Shown: positions 22,817 through 32,007, numbered from the stretch's first letter. The stretch is DNA of 64,000 nucleotides from Dactylosporangium aurantiacum (GCF_000716715.1 NZ_JNYJ01000043.1:178153-242152); one strand, 5' to 3'. Notes: a model not told the origin generated them from the sequence alone. Program-made: numbers and translations.

Positions 22817-23874
22817 TTGTGGGCAACTCCAGCTGAGTCGAAAGTGGCAACCTCGTGCAACACGCGGACAGCACTGGCCACGATCGGCAGCGCCAGGACG
22901 GCGCCGGTGCCCTCGCCCAGGCGCAGGCCCAGGTCGACGAGCGGCTCCAGCTCAAGATAGCCGAGCGCCACGCTCGCGCCGGGCTCGGCCGACCGGTGCC
23001 CGGCCACCATGGCGGCGGTGCAGGCGGGCGCGAGCGCGGCCGCGGCGAGCGCGGCGGACGCGGCGATGACCCCGTCGATGAGCACGGGGACGCGCAGCGC
23101 CGCGGCCCGCAGGATGTAGCCGACGAGCGCGGCGTGCTCCAGCCCGCCGACCGCGGCGAGCACGTCGACCGGGTCCTCGGCGTGCAGCCCGACGACCGCT
23201 GATGTGACGACCGCCACCTTCCGGGCGTGGGTCTCGCTGTCGATGCCGGTGCCGAGTCCGGTCACCGACGCCGGGTCAGCGTGCGTGAACGCCGCGATCA
23301 ACGCCGCCGACGGCGTCGTGTTGGCGATGCCCATGTCGCCGGTGAGCAGGATCTTCGCGCCGCCGTCGACGAGCTGCTGGGCGATGTCGATACCGACCTC
23401 GATGGCCTGCAGCGCCTCCTCACGGGTCATCGCCGGCTCGACGCTGAGGTCGCGGGTGCCGGCGCGGACCTTGCGCAGCTCGAGGCCCTCGGCGGGGTCG
23501 AGCGGGCTCTTCACGCCGACGTCGACGACGGTCACACCGGCGCCGCACTGCCGGGCGAACGCGTTGACGACCGCCCCGCCGGCCAGGAAGTTGGCCACCA
23601 TCTGCGCGGTGACCTCCTGCGGCCAGGGGGTCACGCCCTGCGCGTGCACGCCGTGGTCACCGGCGAAGATCGCCAGCGCGGCGGGCTCCGGGACGGGTGG
23701 CGGGCACGTGCCGGCCAGGCCCGCGAGCCGTACCGCGAGAATCTCCAGCACGCCGAGGGAGCCCGGCGGCTTCGTCAGCCTGGCCTGCAGGGCCCTGGCC
23801 GCCGCGATCGCCTCGTCGTCGAGCGGCCGGATCGCCGCGAGTGTCCCTGCAAGTGTCCTGTCGAGCATCGTCAT
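22813..23874 (-). CDS. cobT: Nicotinate-nucleotide--dimethylbenzimidazole phosphoribosyltransferase
   Basis: A 353-residue CobT. It carries the N-terminal LTKPPGSLG motif, the FAGDHGV loop and the C-terminal GEGTGAVLALP segment whose glutamate is the catalytic base in characterised CobT. It activates the lower ligand of cobalamin by making alpha-ribazole phosphate from DMB and nicotinate mononucleotide. Overlaps of 4 bases with both neighbours (ATGA with the aminotransferase, GTGA with cobA) mark a tightly coupled operon. Confidence 0.96.
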   Translation of the reverse strand: MTMLDRTLAGTLAAIRPLDDEAIAAARALQARLTKPPGSLGVLEILAVRLAGLAGTCPPPVPEPAALAIFAGDHGVHAQGVTPWPQEVTAQMVANFLAGGAVVNAFARQCGAGVTVVDVGVKSPLDPAEGLELRKVRAGTRDLSVEPAMTREEALQAIEVGIDIAQQLVDGGAKILLTGDMGIANTTPSAALIAAFTHADPASVTGLGTGIDSETHARKVAVVTSAVVGLHAEDPVDVLAAVGGLEHAALVGYILRAAALRVPVLIDGVIAASAALAAAALAPACTAAMVAGHRSAEPGASVALGYLELEPLVDLGLRLGEGTGAVLALPIVASAVRVLHEVATFDSAGVAHK

Positions 23875-24872
23875 CCTCCCAGTACGTCCGACAACACCGC
23901 GACGAACGCGTCACTCGTGGCAGTGTCCCGCACCGCAATACGTAACCAGTCCGGGCCCAGTCCCGGGAACGTTTCGCCACGTCGCACCGCGAAACCGCGG
24001 GCCCGCAGCGCTTCCCGGACCCGGGTGCCGCCGGCGACCCTGATCAGCAGGAACGAGCTGCGCGGCCGGCCGGCGACCTCGACGCCCGCCGCCCGCAGCG
24101 CCGCGACGAGGTGCTCCCGGTCGGCGGTGAGCCCCTCGGCGATGGTCCGCTCCGTCTGTACGGCCAGCGGCGACGCGCACGCCGTCGCGGCGGCGAGCGC
24201 CGGGGTGGAGACGCTCCACAGGGGCGCGTGCCGCCGCAGCTCGGCGATCAGGCCGGCCGGGCCGAGCACGTAGCCGATGCGCAGCCCGGCGAGGCCCCAG
24301 GTCTTGGTCAGGCTGCGGATGACGACGACGTCGCGGTTGCCGGTCAGCGTCTCCGGCTCGCCGGGGACCGTGTCGGCGAACGCCTCGTCGACGACGACCG
24401 TCCGCCCGGGCCGCACCCAGGACGCGATCCGCGCCGCCGGGTGCAGGCACGAGGTCGGGTTGGTCGGGTTGCCGACCACGACGAGGTCCGCCGCGTCCGG
24501 CGGGTCCCGCAGCGTGAAGCCGTCGGCGGCGTCCAGCAGCAGCCGGTCCACCGCGTGCCCCGCGGTGAGCAGCGCGCTCTCCGGCTCGGTGAACTGCGGG
24601 TGCACCACCACCGCGTGCCGGGGCCGCAGCGCCTGGGCCAGCAGCGTGAACGCCTGCGCGGCGCCCGCGGTCAGCAGTACCTCCTCGGCGGGCCGGCCGT
24701 GCCGGGCGGCGATCGCCGCGGTCGCCGCCGCCGGATCCGGGTACCGCGCGAGGTCCGCCAGGGAGGCCGCGATCGGGTCGGTGAGCCACGACGGCGGCCG
24801 CTCCTGTCGGACGTTGACCGCCAGGTCGACCAGACCCGGCGCGACCTCGGCATCGCCGTGGAACCGCAGCAT
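23871..24872 (-). CDS. cobC: Cobalamin-cluster PLP aminotransferase (CobC / threonine-phosphate decarboxylase-like)
   Basis: A 333-residue fold-type I PLP enzyme of the histidinol-phosphate aminotransferase group. The PLP lysine is in SLTKTWGLAGLRIGY, the NPTNPT loop and the DEAFAD strand are present, and the C-terminal arginine segment DWLRIAV is typical. Its place before cobT and cobA fits the actinobacterial gene usually called cobC, proposed to make the aminopropanol arm precursor; histidinol-phosphate aminotransferase activity cannot be excluded from sequence alone. It is the first gene of the operon and divergent from the PBP gene by 47 bases. Confidence 0.82.
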   Translation of the reverse strand: MLRFHGDAEVAPGLVDLAVNVRQERPPSWLTDPIAASLADLARYPDPAAATAAIAARHGRPAEEVLLTAGAAQAFTLLAQALRPRHAVVVHPQFTEPESALLTAGHAVDRLLLDAADGFTLRDPPDAADLVVVGNPTNPTSCLHPAARIASWVRPGRTVVVDEAFADTVPGEPETLTGNRDVVVIRSLTKTWGLAGLRIGYVLGPAGLIAELRRHAPLWSVSTPALAAATACASPLAVQTERTIAEGLTADREHLVAALRAAGVEVAGRPRSSFLLIRVAGGTRVREALRARGFAVRRGETFPGLGPDWLRIAVRDTATSDAFVAVLSDVLGG

Positions 24873-24907
24873 CCAGCGATCGTCGCGTACGAGGAGGCGA
24901 ATTGTCC

Positions 24908-24913
24908 TAGCTT
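24908..24913 (+). promoter_or_regulatory. -10 element for a leaderless PBP transcript
   Basis: TAGCTT fits the actinobacterial TANNNT -10 element and lies 6 bases before the GTG at 24920, the spacing expected when transcription starts at the start codon. No Shine-Dalgarno at a usable distance is present. The -35 region is weak. Confidence 0.45.
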
Positions 24914-24919
24914 GGAGAT

Positions 24920-27103
24920 GTGATCGCGCGCACCATGCGAGTGGCCGGTGGGCTGCTGACCCTCGCCCGGACCGGGCTCGTCGTCGGGCTCGCGGTCGCC
25001 GCGCTGATCTACCCGATGGTGGCCCTCACCGGCGTGGGTGTGAAACGCGGCACCGACGCGCTGTCGATGCCGGTCGGCGCGCTGCGCTCGTCGCTGCCGG
25101 CGCAGACCAGCCACGTGTACGCCGCCGACGGCACGACCCTGCTCGCGCAGTTCTACGAGGAGTACCGCACGTACACGACCCTCGACACGATCTCGCCCAA
25201 CATGCAGCGGGCCATCGTGGCCGCCGAGGACGCCCGCTTCTGGGAGCACCACGGCGTGGACTTCAAGGGCGTCGCCCGGGCGTTCGTGGCGAACCAGAAG
25301 GCCGGCACCGTCTCGCAGGGCGCGTCGACGCTCACCATGCAGTACGTGCGCAACGTGCTGCGCGACAGCGCCGACACCCCGGCCGAGGTGTCCGAGGCGA
25401 CGGAGCAGACCGGGGCCCGGAAGCTGCGGGAGATGAAGCTCGCCATCGAGCTCGAGAAGCACATGGGCAAGCCCGAGATCCTGGAGCGGTACCTCAACGT
25501 CGCCTACTTCGGTCACCGCGCCTACGGCATCCTCGCCGCGGCGGAGGTGTACTTCTCCAAGCGCCCCGCCGACCTCACCGTCCCGGAGGCCGCGCTGCTC
25601 GCCGGGCTGGTCCAGGCGCCGTCGTCGTACGACCCGGCCGGCAGCGACGCCGCGCCGGCCGTCCAGCGGCGCGACTACGTCATCGACCGGATGGCCGACC
25701 TCGGCTACCTCGACACCGCCGCGGCGGCCGCCGCCCGGGCCACCCCGATCGCGTTGCGGCTCAGCGAGCCGCCGAACGACTGCCTGCCCGCCCGGCCCGG
25801 CTGGGGCTTCTTCTGCGGCATGTTCCGCTCCTGGTGGAGCGACCAGCCGGGGCTCGGCGACAGCCCAAACGAGCGGCTCGACCGGCTGCGCCGCGGCGGG
25901 TACACCGTGATCACGTCGCTCGACCTACGGGTCCAGGAGATCGCCCAGGCGCAGGTGCTGAAGCGGGAGCGGACGCGCAGCCCGTACGCGCTGGGGCAGG
26001 TCGCGATCGAGCCGGGGACCGGCCTCATCCGCGCCATGGCCGTGAACCGGACCTACTCCCTCGACCGGGCCAGCAACGGCCCGCACTCCGACCCGCGCCA
26101 GCGCAAGCGGCTGCGCGGCAACTACCCGAACACGGTCAACCCGCTGCTCGGCGGCGGCGACATGGCCGGCTACCAGGCCGGGTCGACGTTCAAGATGTTC
26201 ACGCTGCTCGCCGCCCTGGAGCAGGGCCTGCCGCTGTCCACCGCGATCCACTCGCCGCGGACGTTCGTGTCGAAGTACAAGACCGGCCGCGACAGCCCGG
26301 CCCGCTGCGGCGCGGACAGCTGGTGCCCCTCGAACGCCTCCGGCTCGATGACCGGCCGGCAGACCATGTGGTCGGGCTTCGGCAAGTCCGTGAACACGTT
26401 CTTCGTCCAGCTCGAGCAGCGCGTCGGCGCCGAGTCGGCGGTCCGCATGGCCGAGCGGCTCGGGCTGCACTGGCGCACCGGCATCGACAAGCTGCAGGCC
26501 TCCCCGGCGAAGGCGAGAACGTGGGGCGCCTTCACGCTCGGCGTCGCCGACACCACGCCTCTGGAGATGGCGGGCGCCTTCGCCACCGTCGCCGCCGACG
26601 GCCGGCACTGCGAGCCGATCCCCGTCATGTCCATCCGGCAGGCCGACGGCGCGGAGGCCGTCGACGCGAAGGGGGTGGCCGTCGCCGCGCCGCGCTGCGA
26701 GCAGGTGCTGTCGCCGGACGTGGCCCGGGGCGCGGTCGACGCGGCCCGCTGCGTCACCGGGTTCAAGGCGGCCACCGGCGACTGCGGCGGCGGCGGCACC
26801 GCGTCGCGGGTGTACCCGACCGTGCGCCGCCCCGTCGCCGGCAAGTCCGGCACGACCGACGACAACCGGGCCGCGTGGTTCGTCGGGATGACCCCCGGGC
26901 TGACGGTCGCCGGGTTCATCGCCGACCCCGACAACCCGCTGCACCGGGTCGGCCCGGCGAACGCGGGCAAGCCCCGGGAGGCGGTCGCCGAGACGCTCCG
27001 CGACGCCCTGGCCGGCACCGCCGTGCGGCAGTTCACACCGCCGAGCATGACCGTCGCCTACGGCGCGAACGCCAAGCCGCGCGCCTTCAAGCAGCGCCGC
27101 TGA
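24920..27103 (+). CDS. Class A penicillin-binding protein (transglycosylase/transpeptidase)
   Basis: A 727-residue bifunctional peptidoglycan synthase. One transmembrane helix (about residues 15-40) anchors it. The GT51 transglycosylase domain has the catalytic E103 in EDARFW, then GASTLTMQ and the FSKRPADLT segment. The transpeptidase domain has S422-T-F-K425, S490-V-N492 and K642-S-G-T. No PASTA domains follow, and the C-terminus is short and basic. It polymerises and cross-links lipid II outside the membrane. The GTG start appears leaderless. It stands alone between two blocks of cobalamin genes and converges with the GNAT gene. Confidence 0.95.
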   Translation: MIARTMRVAGGLLTLARTGLVVGLAVAALIYPMVALTGVGVKRGTDALSMPVGALRSSLPAQTSHVYAADGTTLLAQFYEEYRTYTTLDTISPNMQRAIVAAEDARFWEHHGVDFKGVARAFVANQKAGTVSQGASTLTMQYVRNVLRDSADTPAEVSEATEQTGARKLREMKLAIELEKHMGKPEILERYLNVAYFGHRAYGILAAAEVYFSKRPADLTVPEAALLAGLVQAPSSYDPAGSDAAPAVQRRDYVIDRMADLGYLDTAAAAAARATPIALRLSEPPNDCLPARPGWGFFCGMFRSWWSDQPGLGDSPNERLDRLRRGGYTVITSLDLRVQEIAQAQVLKRERTRSPYALGQVAIEPGTGLIRAMAVNRTYSLDRASNGPHSDPRQRKRLRGNYPNTVNPLLGGGDMAGYQAGSTFKMFTLLAALEQGLPLSTAIHSPRTFVSKYKTGRDSPARCGADSWCPSNASGSMTGRQTMWSGFGKSVNTFFVQLEQRVGAESAVRMAERLGLHWRTGIDKLQASPAKARTWGAFTLGVADTTPLEMAGAFATVAADGRHCEPIPVMSIRQADGAEAVDAKGVAVAAPRCEQVLSPDVARGAVDAARCVTGFKAATGDCGGGGTASRVYPTVRRPVAGKSGTTDDNRAAWFVGMTPGLTVAGFIADPDNPLHRVGPANAGKPREAVAETLRDALAGTAVRQFTPPSMTVAYGANAKPRAFKQRR

Positions 27104-27130
27104 GGTCCGGTCCCTGCCGCGTCCGCCGCG

Positions 27131-27706
27131 TCAGCGGATGTCGGCGGGCACCAGGGACCAGCTCTCCAGGTCGACCCGCCCGCTGTGCAGCGACCCGGCG
27201 TTGCGCAGCAGTCCCTCGTACGTGAACCCGGCCTTCTCCGCGACCCGCCGCGACGCCACGTTGCCGGGCGCGACCCGCAGCTCGATGCGCTGGAACCGGT
27301 GCTCCAGCAGCAGTGACAGCGCCAGCACGTCGACCGCCTCGGGCGCGACACCGTAGCCGCGGGCGTCGGCGGCCACCGCGTACGCGATCTCCGTCGACCG
27401 GGTCAGCCAGTCGGTGTTCTTCGTCCAGAGGCAGCCGACGAGCCGCTCGTCCTCCCGCCGCACGATGCCGTAGTGGTCGCCGGCGCCGCTGTCGCGGCGT
27501 TCGACGGCCAGCTCCGTGCACCACGCGTAGCCGTCGAACTCGCTGTTGTCGTCCTGCGCGATCGGCAGCCACCGCCGCACCAGCCGGTCGGCGAAGATCT
27601 CACCGACCCGCTTGTCGTCGTCCGCGCACAGCGGCCGCACCGACAGGCGAGGGGTCTGCACCGACAGCGACGGGAAGCGGCGCAACGCCACCGACCAGGT
27701 CGACAC
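27131..27706 (-). CDS. GNAT family N-acetyltransferase (RimJ/RimL type)
   Basis: A 191-residue acetyltransferase. Its N-terminal RLSVRPLCADD strand, central TEIAYAVAADARGYGVAPEAV (acetyl-CoA loop, RGYG in place of R-G-x-G) and NVASRRVAEKAGFTYEG C-terminal motif match RimJ/RimL-like enzymes that acetylate N-termini of proteins or small amines. The GTG start shares one base with the cobB stop (TAGTG), so it is coupled to cobB, though no metabolic link is evident. Confidence 0.88.
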   Translation of the reverse strand: MSTWSVALRRFPSLSVQTPRLSVRPLCADDDKRVGEIFADRLVRRWLPIAQDDNSEFDGYAWCTELAVERRDSGAGDHYGIVRREDERLVGCLWTKNTDWLTRSTEIAYAVAADARGYGVAPEAVDVLALSLLLEHRFQRIELRVAPGNVASRRVAEKAGFTYEGLLRNAGSLHSGRVDLESWSLVPADIR

Positions 27707-30390
27707 TAGGCGGCCTCCGTCGCGCCGCCGGCGGGCGGGCCGGAGGTCGGCGGCCCGTCGTCCTGGGACGCGCGCTGGCTGTGCTCCTGCGCCGCGGGGC
27801 CGGTGGCGCCGGGCGCGGGGTGGTGCGCCGGGGTGTCGCCGGCCGGATCCGGGGCGGGCGGGGCGGACACCGGGCTCTGGTCACCGACCCCGATCGGGTC
27901 CCGGCCCTGGGCCGGCAGCTGCAGGTACGCCGTGGGTGCCTCGTCGGGCGCGACCAGGTCCGAGCCGGCGGCGATCACCGTCATCCCGGCCGGCGCGGCC
28001 GACACCGGCGCCGCGACGGTCGGCAACGGCGCCGGCGAGACCGGCACCACGGCCGAGGTCGCGGGCGCGCCCGGCCACTGCTGCCCGGGCGCCGTCGACA
28101 CCGGGGGCATCCCGGCCTCCTCGGCGGGCCGCGACCCGGCGGCACCGGCCCCGGAGACCGGCGCGCCGGCGGGCGGCGGCACCTCGGACGGCTGGGCGGG
28201 CGCGGGCGGGGCGGAGACGATCGTCGGCACAACCCCAGACGATGGCATCTCGGCGGCCGGCGCGGGCGCGTTCGGGGTGGAAGGCACCCCAACGCTCGCC
28301 CCAACCGTCGCGCTGGACGGCGCAGCCCCGGCCGCCTCGTCCGCGTCGTCGGACCCGGCATGCGGGTCGCCGTCCTGCGTGGCGGCCTGGCTGCCCGGTC
28401 CGGAGGTCTGCGCGGCGGAGACCAGCGCGGCGCCGGCCCGGCTCGTCGGCCCGAACGGGCTCGAAGCGATCCCGTCGGCCTCCCCGCCCTGGGCGGGCAC
28501 GGCGGCGGGCACCGAGGTGGGCGCGGCGGCGGGACCGGAGGCGGGGACGGCGGGTGACGACACCGGCGCGGGTGACGTGGTGGACGGGGCCGACACCGGG
28601 GCCACCGCGCCGGGGCCCACGACCGGGGCGGGCGGCGAGTACGTGTCCGGCGCCGCGAACTCCCGCGGGGCCGAGACGAACCCGGCCGGGGCCGCGGTGA
28701 ACCCGCCCGGCGCCGAGACCGGCCCGGGGACCGACACGGGACTGGCGGCCGGCGCGGCGGGCCTGGTCGGGCCGGTCGCCGCGGCAGGCTCGGTCAGGCC
28801 GGTCGCCGCGGCAGGCTCGGTCGGGCCGGTCGCCGCGGCGGGCTCAGCCGGGCCGGTCGCCGCGGCGGGCTTGGTCAGGCTGGTCGCCGCGGGCTGGGCG
28901 CCCGCCGGGAACCGCAGGGTGGTGCCACCGGCCGGGGGCTGCGGCGTGACGACGGACGGCCGGTTGTACGGGTACGTGCTGGGCGTCGTCCACTGCCCCT
29001 GCACCGGCGTGGCCGTGGCACCCGTGGCGGCCACGAAGCGGGCCGCGATCGACGGCGTGCCGGCCCAGTGCAGGCCCAGGTAGGAAGCGTGCACCCCGCG
29101 GTGGACGAAGCCCTCGGCGGGGCCGCCGGCCCAGGTCCAGGCCGCCTGCAGGCCGGCCCGCGGGTTGATCGTGGTGCGGTGCATCTTGTGCCCGACGACC
29201 TGGGCGCCGACGGGCAGCAGGACCGACGAGCTGCGGGCGGTGGCCTCGCGGTAGCCGAGCACGACGAGGTCGGTCTCGCGGGCGGAGGCGTCCACCACGC
29301 CGCACATGGGGCGGCCGTTGAAGTCGCGGCAGAGCCACACCAGGCCGGTGCCCTCGGCGGCGATCGGCTTGCCGGCGGCGGCGTGCGCGGCGACGGCGGC
29401 GCGGAGGCGGCCGTTGAAGCCGAGCTCCTCGGCGTACGACTCCGGCAGGGCACCGCCGACGACCAGCCCGTCGACACCGTCGGGCAGGAACTCGTCACGC
29501 AGCGGGTCGAACGGCACGACCTCGGCACCGGCGGCGGTGAGCAGCTCGGCGGTCTCCGGGTAGGAGAACGCGACACCGATGATCGGGCGGCGGCCGATAC
29601 GGGTCACCGCGGGCTCCGGCCCACGGGCGGCGGCCACCTCCTCCGCGGCGCTCCACGGCTCGGACGTGAGCCTGGGCGCCGAGCGGGCCAGCGCCATCGC
29701 CCGGTCGATGTCGACGGCGCCGGCGATGACCTCGCCGAGGCGGCGCACGGCCCGGACCGCGTCGAGGTTGTGGTGCACGACGGGCGCGACCCCGTGGTGC
29801 CGCGACGGCAGCGGCGCGCCGGCGTCGCCGATGTCGGTGAGCGCGTGGCGGCGCAGGGCGCCCAGGACGGGCACGCCGATGTCGTCGAGAGCCTCCCGCA
29901 GCAGCTGCTCGTGCCGGGAGGAGGCGACCCGGTTGAGGATGACGCCGCCGAGCCAGAGCAGCTCGTCGTACGCCCGGAAGCCGTGCACGAGCGCGGCCAC
30001 CGACTGCCCCATGGCGCCGACGTCGACGACCAGGACCACGGGCGCGCGCAGCAGCCCGGAGATCTGCGCGGTCGACTCGCTGTCGGTGCGGCCGGCGAGC
30101 CCGTCGAACAGGCCCATCGTGCCCTCGACCACGGCGATGTCGAGCGAGCCGGCACTGTGCGCGAACAGCGGACCGATCCGCTTCGCGCCGACCATGCGCG
30201 GGTCGAGGTTCCGCCCCGGCCGGCCCGCCGCCAGCCCGAGATACGCGGCGTCGACGTGGTCAGGGCCGATCTTGAACCCGGCGGCCCGGTATCCCCGCGC
30301 CGACAGCGCGGCCAGCAGGCCGACGGAGATCGCGGTCTTGCCGTGACCGGAGGACGGCGCGCTGATCACCAGCCTCGGGATCGTGCTCAT
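27706..30390 (-). CDS. cobB: Cobyrinic acid a,c-diamide synthase with long disordered C-terminal tail
   Basis: An 894-residue protein, about twice the family length. Residues 1-455 are a complete CobB: P-loop SSGHGKTAIS, FKIGPDHVDAAYL, GTMGLFDG, and a C-terminal glutamine amidotransferase-like domain with GGALPESYAEEL. Its usual catalytic cysteine region (PMCGVVDA, AEGTGLVWL) is altered and needs alignment. It amidates cobyrinic acid side chains a and c using ATP and glutamine. Residues from about 460 to 894 are Ala/Pro/Gly/Thr/Ser-rich, with short repeats such as EPAAATGP. The start ATG 30390 has a GAGGAG site. The downstream GNAT gene begins on the last base of the long frame, supporting the tail as coding. 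Confidence 0.88.
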   Translation of the reverse strand: MSTIPRLVISAPSSGHGKTAISVGLLAALSARGYRAAGFKIGPDHVDAAYLGLAAGRPGRNLDPRMVGAKRIGPLFAHSAGSLDIAVVEGTMGLFDGLAGRTDSESTAQISGLLRAPVVLVVDVGAMGQSVAALVHGFRAYDELLWLGGVILNRVASSRHEQLLREALDDIGVPVLGALRRHALTDIGDAGAPLPSRHHGVAPVVHHNLDAVRAVRRLGEVIAGAVDIDRAMALARSAPRLTSEPWSAAEEVAAARGPEPAVTRIGRRPIIGVAFSYPETAELLTAAGAEVVPFDPLRDEFLPDGVDGLVVGGALPESYAEELGFNGRLRAAVAAHAAAGKPIAAEGTGLVWLCRDFNGRPMCGVVDASARETDLVVLGYREATARSSSVLLPVGAQVVGHKMHRTTINPRAGLQAAWTWAGGPAEGFVHRGVHASYLGLHWAGTPSIAARFVAATGATATPVQGQWTTPSTYPYNRPSVVTPQPPAGGTTLRFPAGAQPAATSLTKPAAATGPAEPAAATGPTEPAAATGLTEPAAATGPTRPAAPAASPVSVPGPVSAPGGFTAAPAGFVSAPREFAAPDTYSPPAPVVGPGAVAPVSAPSTTSPAPVSSPAVPASGPAAAPTSVPAAVPAQGGEADGIASSPFGPTSRAGAALVSAAQTSGPGSQAATQDGDPHAGSDDADEAAGAAPSSATVGASVGVPSTPNAPAPAAEMPSSGVVPTIVSAPPAPAQPSEVPPPAGAPVSGAGAAGSRPAEEAGMPPVSTAPGQQWPGAPATSAVVPVSPAPLPTVAAPVSAAPAGMTVIAAGSDLVAPDEAPTAYLQLPAQGRDPIGVGDQSPVSAPPAPDPAGDTPAHHPAPGATGPAAQEHSQRASQDDGPPTSGPPAGGATEAA

Positions 30391-30472
30391 GATGCTCCTC
30401 TGGCGCGGGGGCAAACGTGTGTCCCGGACGATACCGGGTGGGCGCCACAGCAACTGTCCGGAACGCACCGGA

Positions 30473-30478
30473 TACCGT
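30473..30478 (+). promoter_or_regulatory. -10-like element before the SURF1 gene
   Basis: TACCGT fits TANNNT and lies 8 bases before the GTG at 30487. There is no Shine-Dalgarno, so a leaderless transcript is likely. Confidence 0.4.
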
Positions 30479-30486
30479 GCTTGGTT

Positions 30487-31272
30487 GTGTACCGGTTTCT
30501 CGCGTCGCCCCGGTGGCTCGGCTACGCCGCGCTGACCGTCGCCGCGGCGACCGTCATGGTGCTGCTGGGCTTCTGGCAGCTCGACCGCTATCACCAGCGG
30601 GCCTCCATCAACGCCCGGATCACCGCGGGCACGTCGGCCACGCCGGTCCCCCTCACCGAGGTGGTGCCCCGCCCGGCCGGCACCCCCGGCACGGTGGGCG
30701 CCGCGCCGGGCGGTCACACCGAGTGGCTGCGCGTCCAGGTCACCGGCCGGTTCGACGCGTCCCGGGAGATCCTGGTGCGGGGCCGCACCGTGGAGGGCCG
30801 GGTCGGCTTCGAGGTGCTGACCCCGCTGGTCCTCGCCGACGGCACGGCGGTCCTGGTCGACCGCGGCTGGGTGGCCCCCGCCGAGGGCGGCGCCCTGGCG
30901 ATGCCGTCGGTGCCGGCCGCCCCGGACGGCGAGCAGACCGTGCTCGGCCGGCTGCGCCCGTCCGAGAGCCGCGGCGGCCCCCCGAAGGAGGTCGGCGGCC
31001 GCCTCGAGGTCCGCCGGATCACCCCGTCGGCGATCGCCCCGGCGATGCCCTACGCCGTCTACGACGCCTACGTCAGCACCGACCAGCCGGCCCCGGGCCT
31101 GACCGCCGTCGCGCCGGAGAAGCAGAACGCCCTGCAGAACGCCGGCTACGTCCTGCAGTGGTGGCTGCTGGCCGCGCTGACCCTGTACGGCTTCGTCTAC
31201 CTGGCCCGCCGGGAGGCCCGCGGCCCGGAGCCCGAGGACCTCCTCGACGAGTTCCACGACACACCCGCCTGA
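30487..31272 (+). CDS. SURF1 family cytochrome c oxidase assembly protein
   Basis: A 261-residue membrane protein with a helix at each end (about residues 12-32 and 218-240) and a periplasmic-side middle domain, the SURF1 architecture. It carries the N-terminal LLGFWQLDRYHQR motif (GxWQ-x-x-R), VLVDRGWV in the middle and YVLQWWLLAALTLYGFVYL at the end. SURF1 helps heme a insertion into cytochrome c oxidase subunit I. The GTG at 30487 is the family's start position and seems leaderless. Downstream it faces a 700-base repeat-rich gap. Confidence 0.93.
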   Translation: MYRFLASPRWLGYAALTVAAATVMVLLGFWQLDRYHQRASINARITAGTSATPVPLTEVVPRPAGTPGTVGAAPGGHTEWLRVQVTGRFDASREILVRGRTVEGRVGFEVLTPLVLADGTAVLVDRGWVAPAEGGALAMPSVPAAPDGEQTVLGRLRPSESRGGPPKEVGGRLEVRRITPSAIAPAMPYAVYDAYVSTDQPAPGLTAVAPEKQNALQNAGYVLQWWLLAALTLYGFVYLARREARGPEPEDLLDEFHDTPA

Positions 31273-31503
31273 CGCGGATCAGCCGGATCGCCGACGGCCA
31301 GGCGTCCTGCTCGCCCTGACGACGGCGAACGCGCACGCCCGCACGCGGCGGCCCACACCCGACAGTTCCCGCCGCGACAGCTCGGACCCCGGCAGCGCAA
31401 ATCCCCGGCAGCGCAAATCCCCGGCAGCCCCCGCACCCGACGACCCGCACCCCGACCAGCACGCCGACCAGCACGCCGACCAGCTGGGTTGCAGTCGGCC
31501 ATC

Positions 31504-31722
31504 ACACAGACGCGAACCCGAACCCCCGGCGCCTCCCACAGCAGCGACCCTCCGAAGCGCGAGTCTTCACCAGCCCCATGGCCACCACGCAGGCGCCCCG
31601 GACACGCACGGCGCGAACACATCAAGCCTGGTTGCCGGCAGCCGTCACCCAGACACGAACCCGAGCCCCGCGCCTCCGCCCCAGCAACGGGCCCCGCGAA
31701 ACGCGAGTCTCCGCCAGCCCGC
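31504..31722. repeat. Diverged direct duplication of about 75 bases
   Basis: The segment near 31504-31578 (CAGACGCGAACCCGAACCCC ... GCGCGAGTCT ... CCAGCCCC) recurs at about 31648-31722 with substitutions and small indels. Both copies carry the CGCGAGTCT core. It marks an old tandem or segmental duplication in the gap. Confidence 0.65.
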
Positions 31723-31775
31723 ACCGTCAGCCGCATCGTCAGCCGCACCGCCAGCCGCACCGCCAGGCCCGCGTC

Positions 31776-31929
31776 ACCAGCCGGCCCGCACCGCCAGCCG
31801 GCCCGCACCGCCAGCCGGCCCGCACCGCCAGCCGGCCCGCACCGCCAGCCAGCCCGCACCGCCAGCCAGCCCGCACCGCCAGCCAGCCCGCACCGCCAGC
31901 CAGCCCGCACCGCCAGCCAGCCCGGCACC
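31776..31929. repeat. 17-base tandem repeat, eight full copies plus a variant
   Basis: Units of GCCAGCCGGCCCGCACC (31776-31843, the first with an A for its first G) change to GCCAGCCAGCCCGCACC (31844-31911), followed by an 18-base transitional copy. Within each type the copies are identical, so expansion is recent. Confidence 0.93.
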
Positions 31930-32007
31930 GTCAGCCCGGCACCGTCAGCCCGGCACCGTCAGCCCGGCACCGTCAGCCCGGCACCGTCAGCCCGGCACCG
32001 TCAGCCC
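31930..32007. repeat. 14-base tandem repeat overlapping the end of ligB
   Basis: Five exact copies of GTCAGCCCGGCACC (31930-31999) and a partial sixth (32000-32007). The last two and a half copies encode the C-terminus of ligB on the minus strand; each unit contains TCA, a potential minus-strand TGA. Confidence 0.93.

Larger units (their letters stand above)
31273..31972. other. Repeat-rich intergenic region between surf1 and ligB
   Basis: About 700 bases between two convergent stop codons with no convincing gene. It holds 12-16-base direct repeats near 31390-31480, a diverged duplication of about 75 bases, then arrays with 12-, 17- and 14-base units. Frames that stay open through it encode only Pro/Ala/Arg-rich low-complexity strings and have no ribosome sites. 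Confidence 0.75.

Noticed and set aside
24873..24919. Cobalamin riboswitch before the cobC-cobT-cobA operon
   Set aside because: Only 47 bases separate the operon start from the divergent PBP gene, too short for the aptamer, and no B12-box was seen there or before cobB.
31776..32007. Possible CRISPR array
   Set aside because: Units of 17 and 14 bases are directly abutting without spacers, and no cas genes are present.
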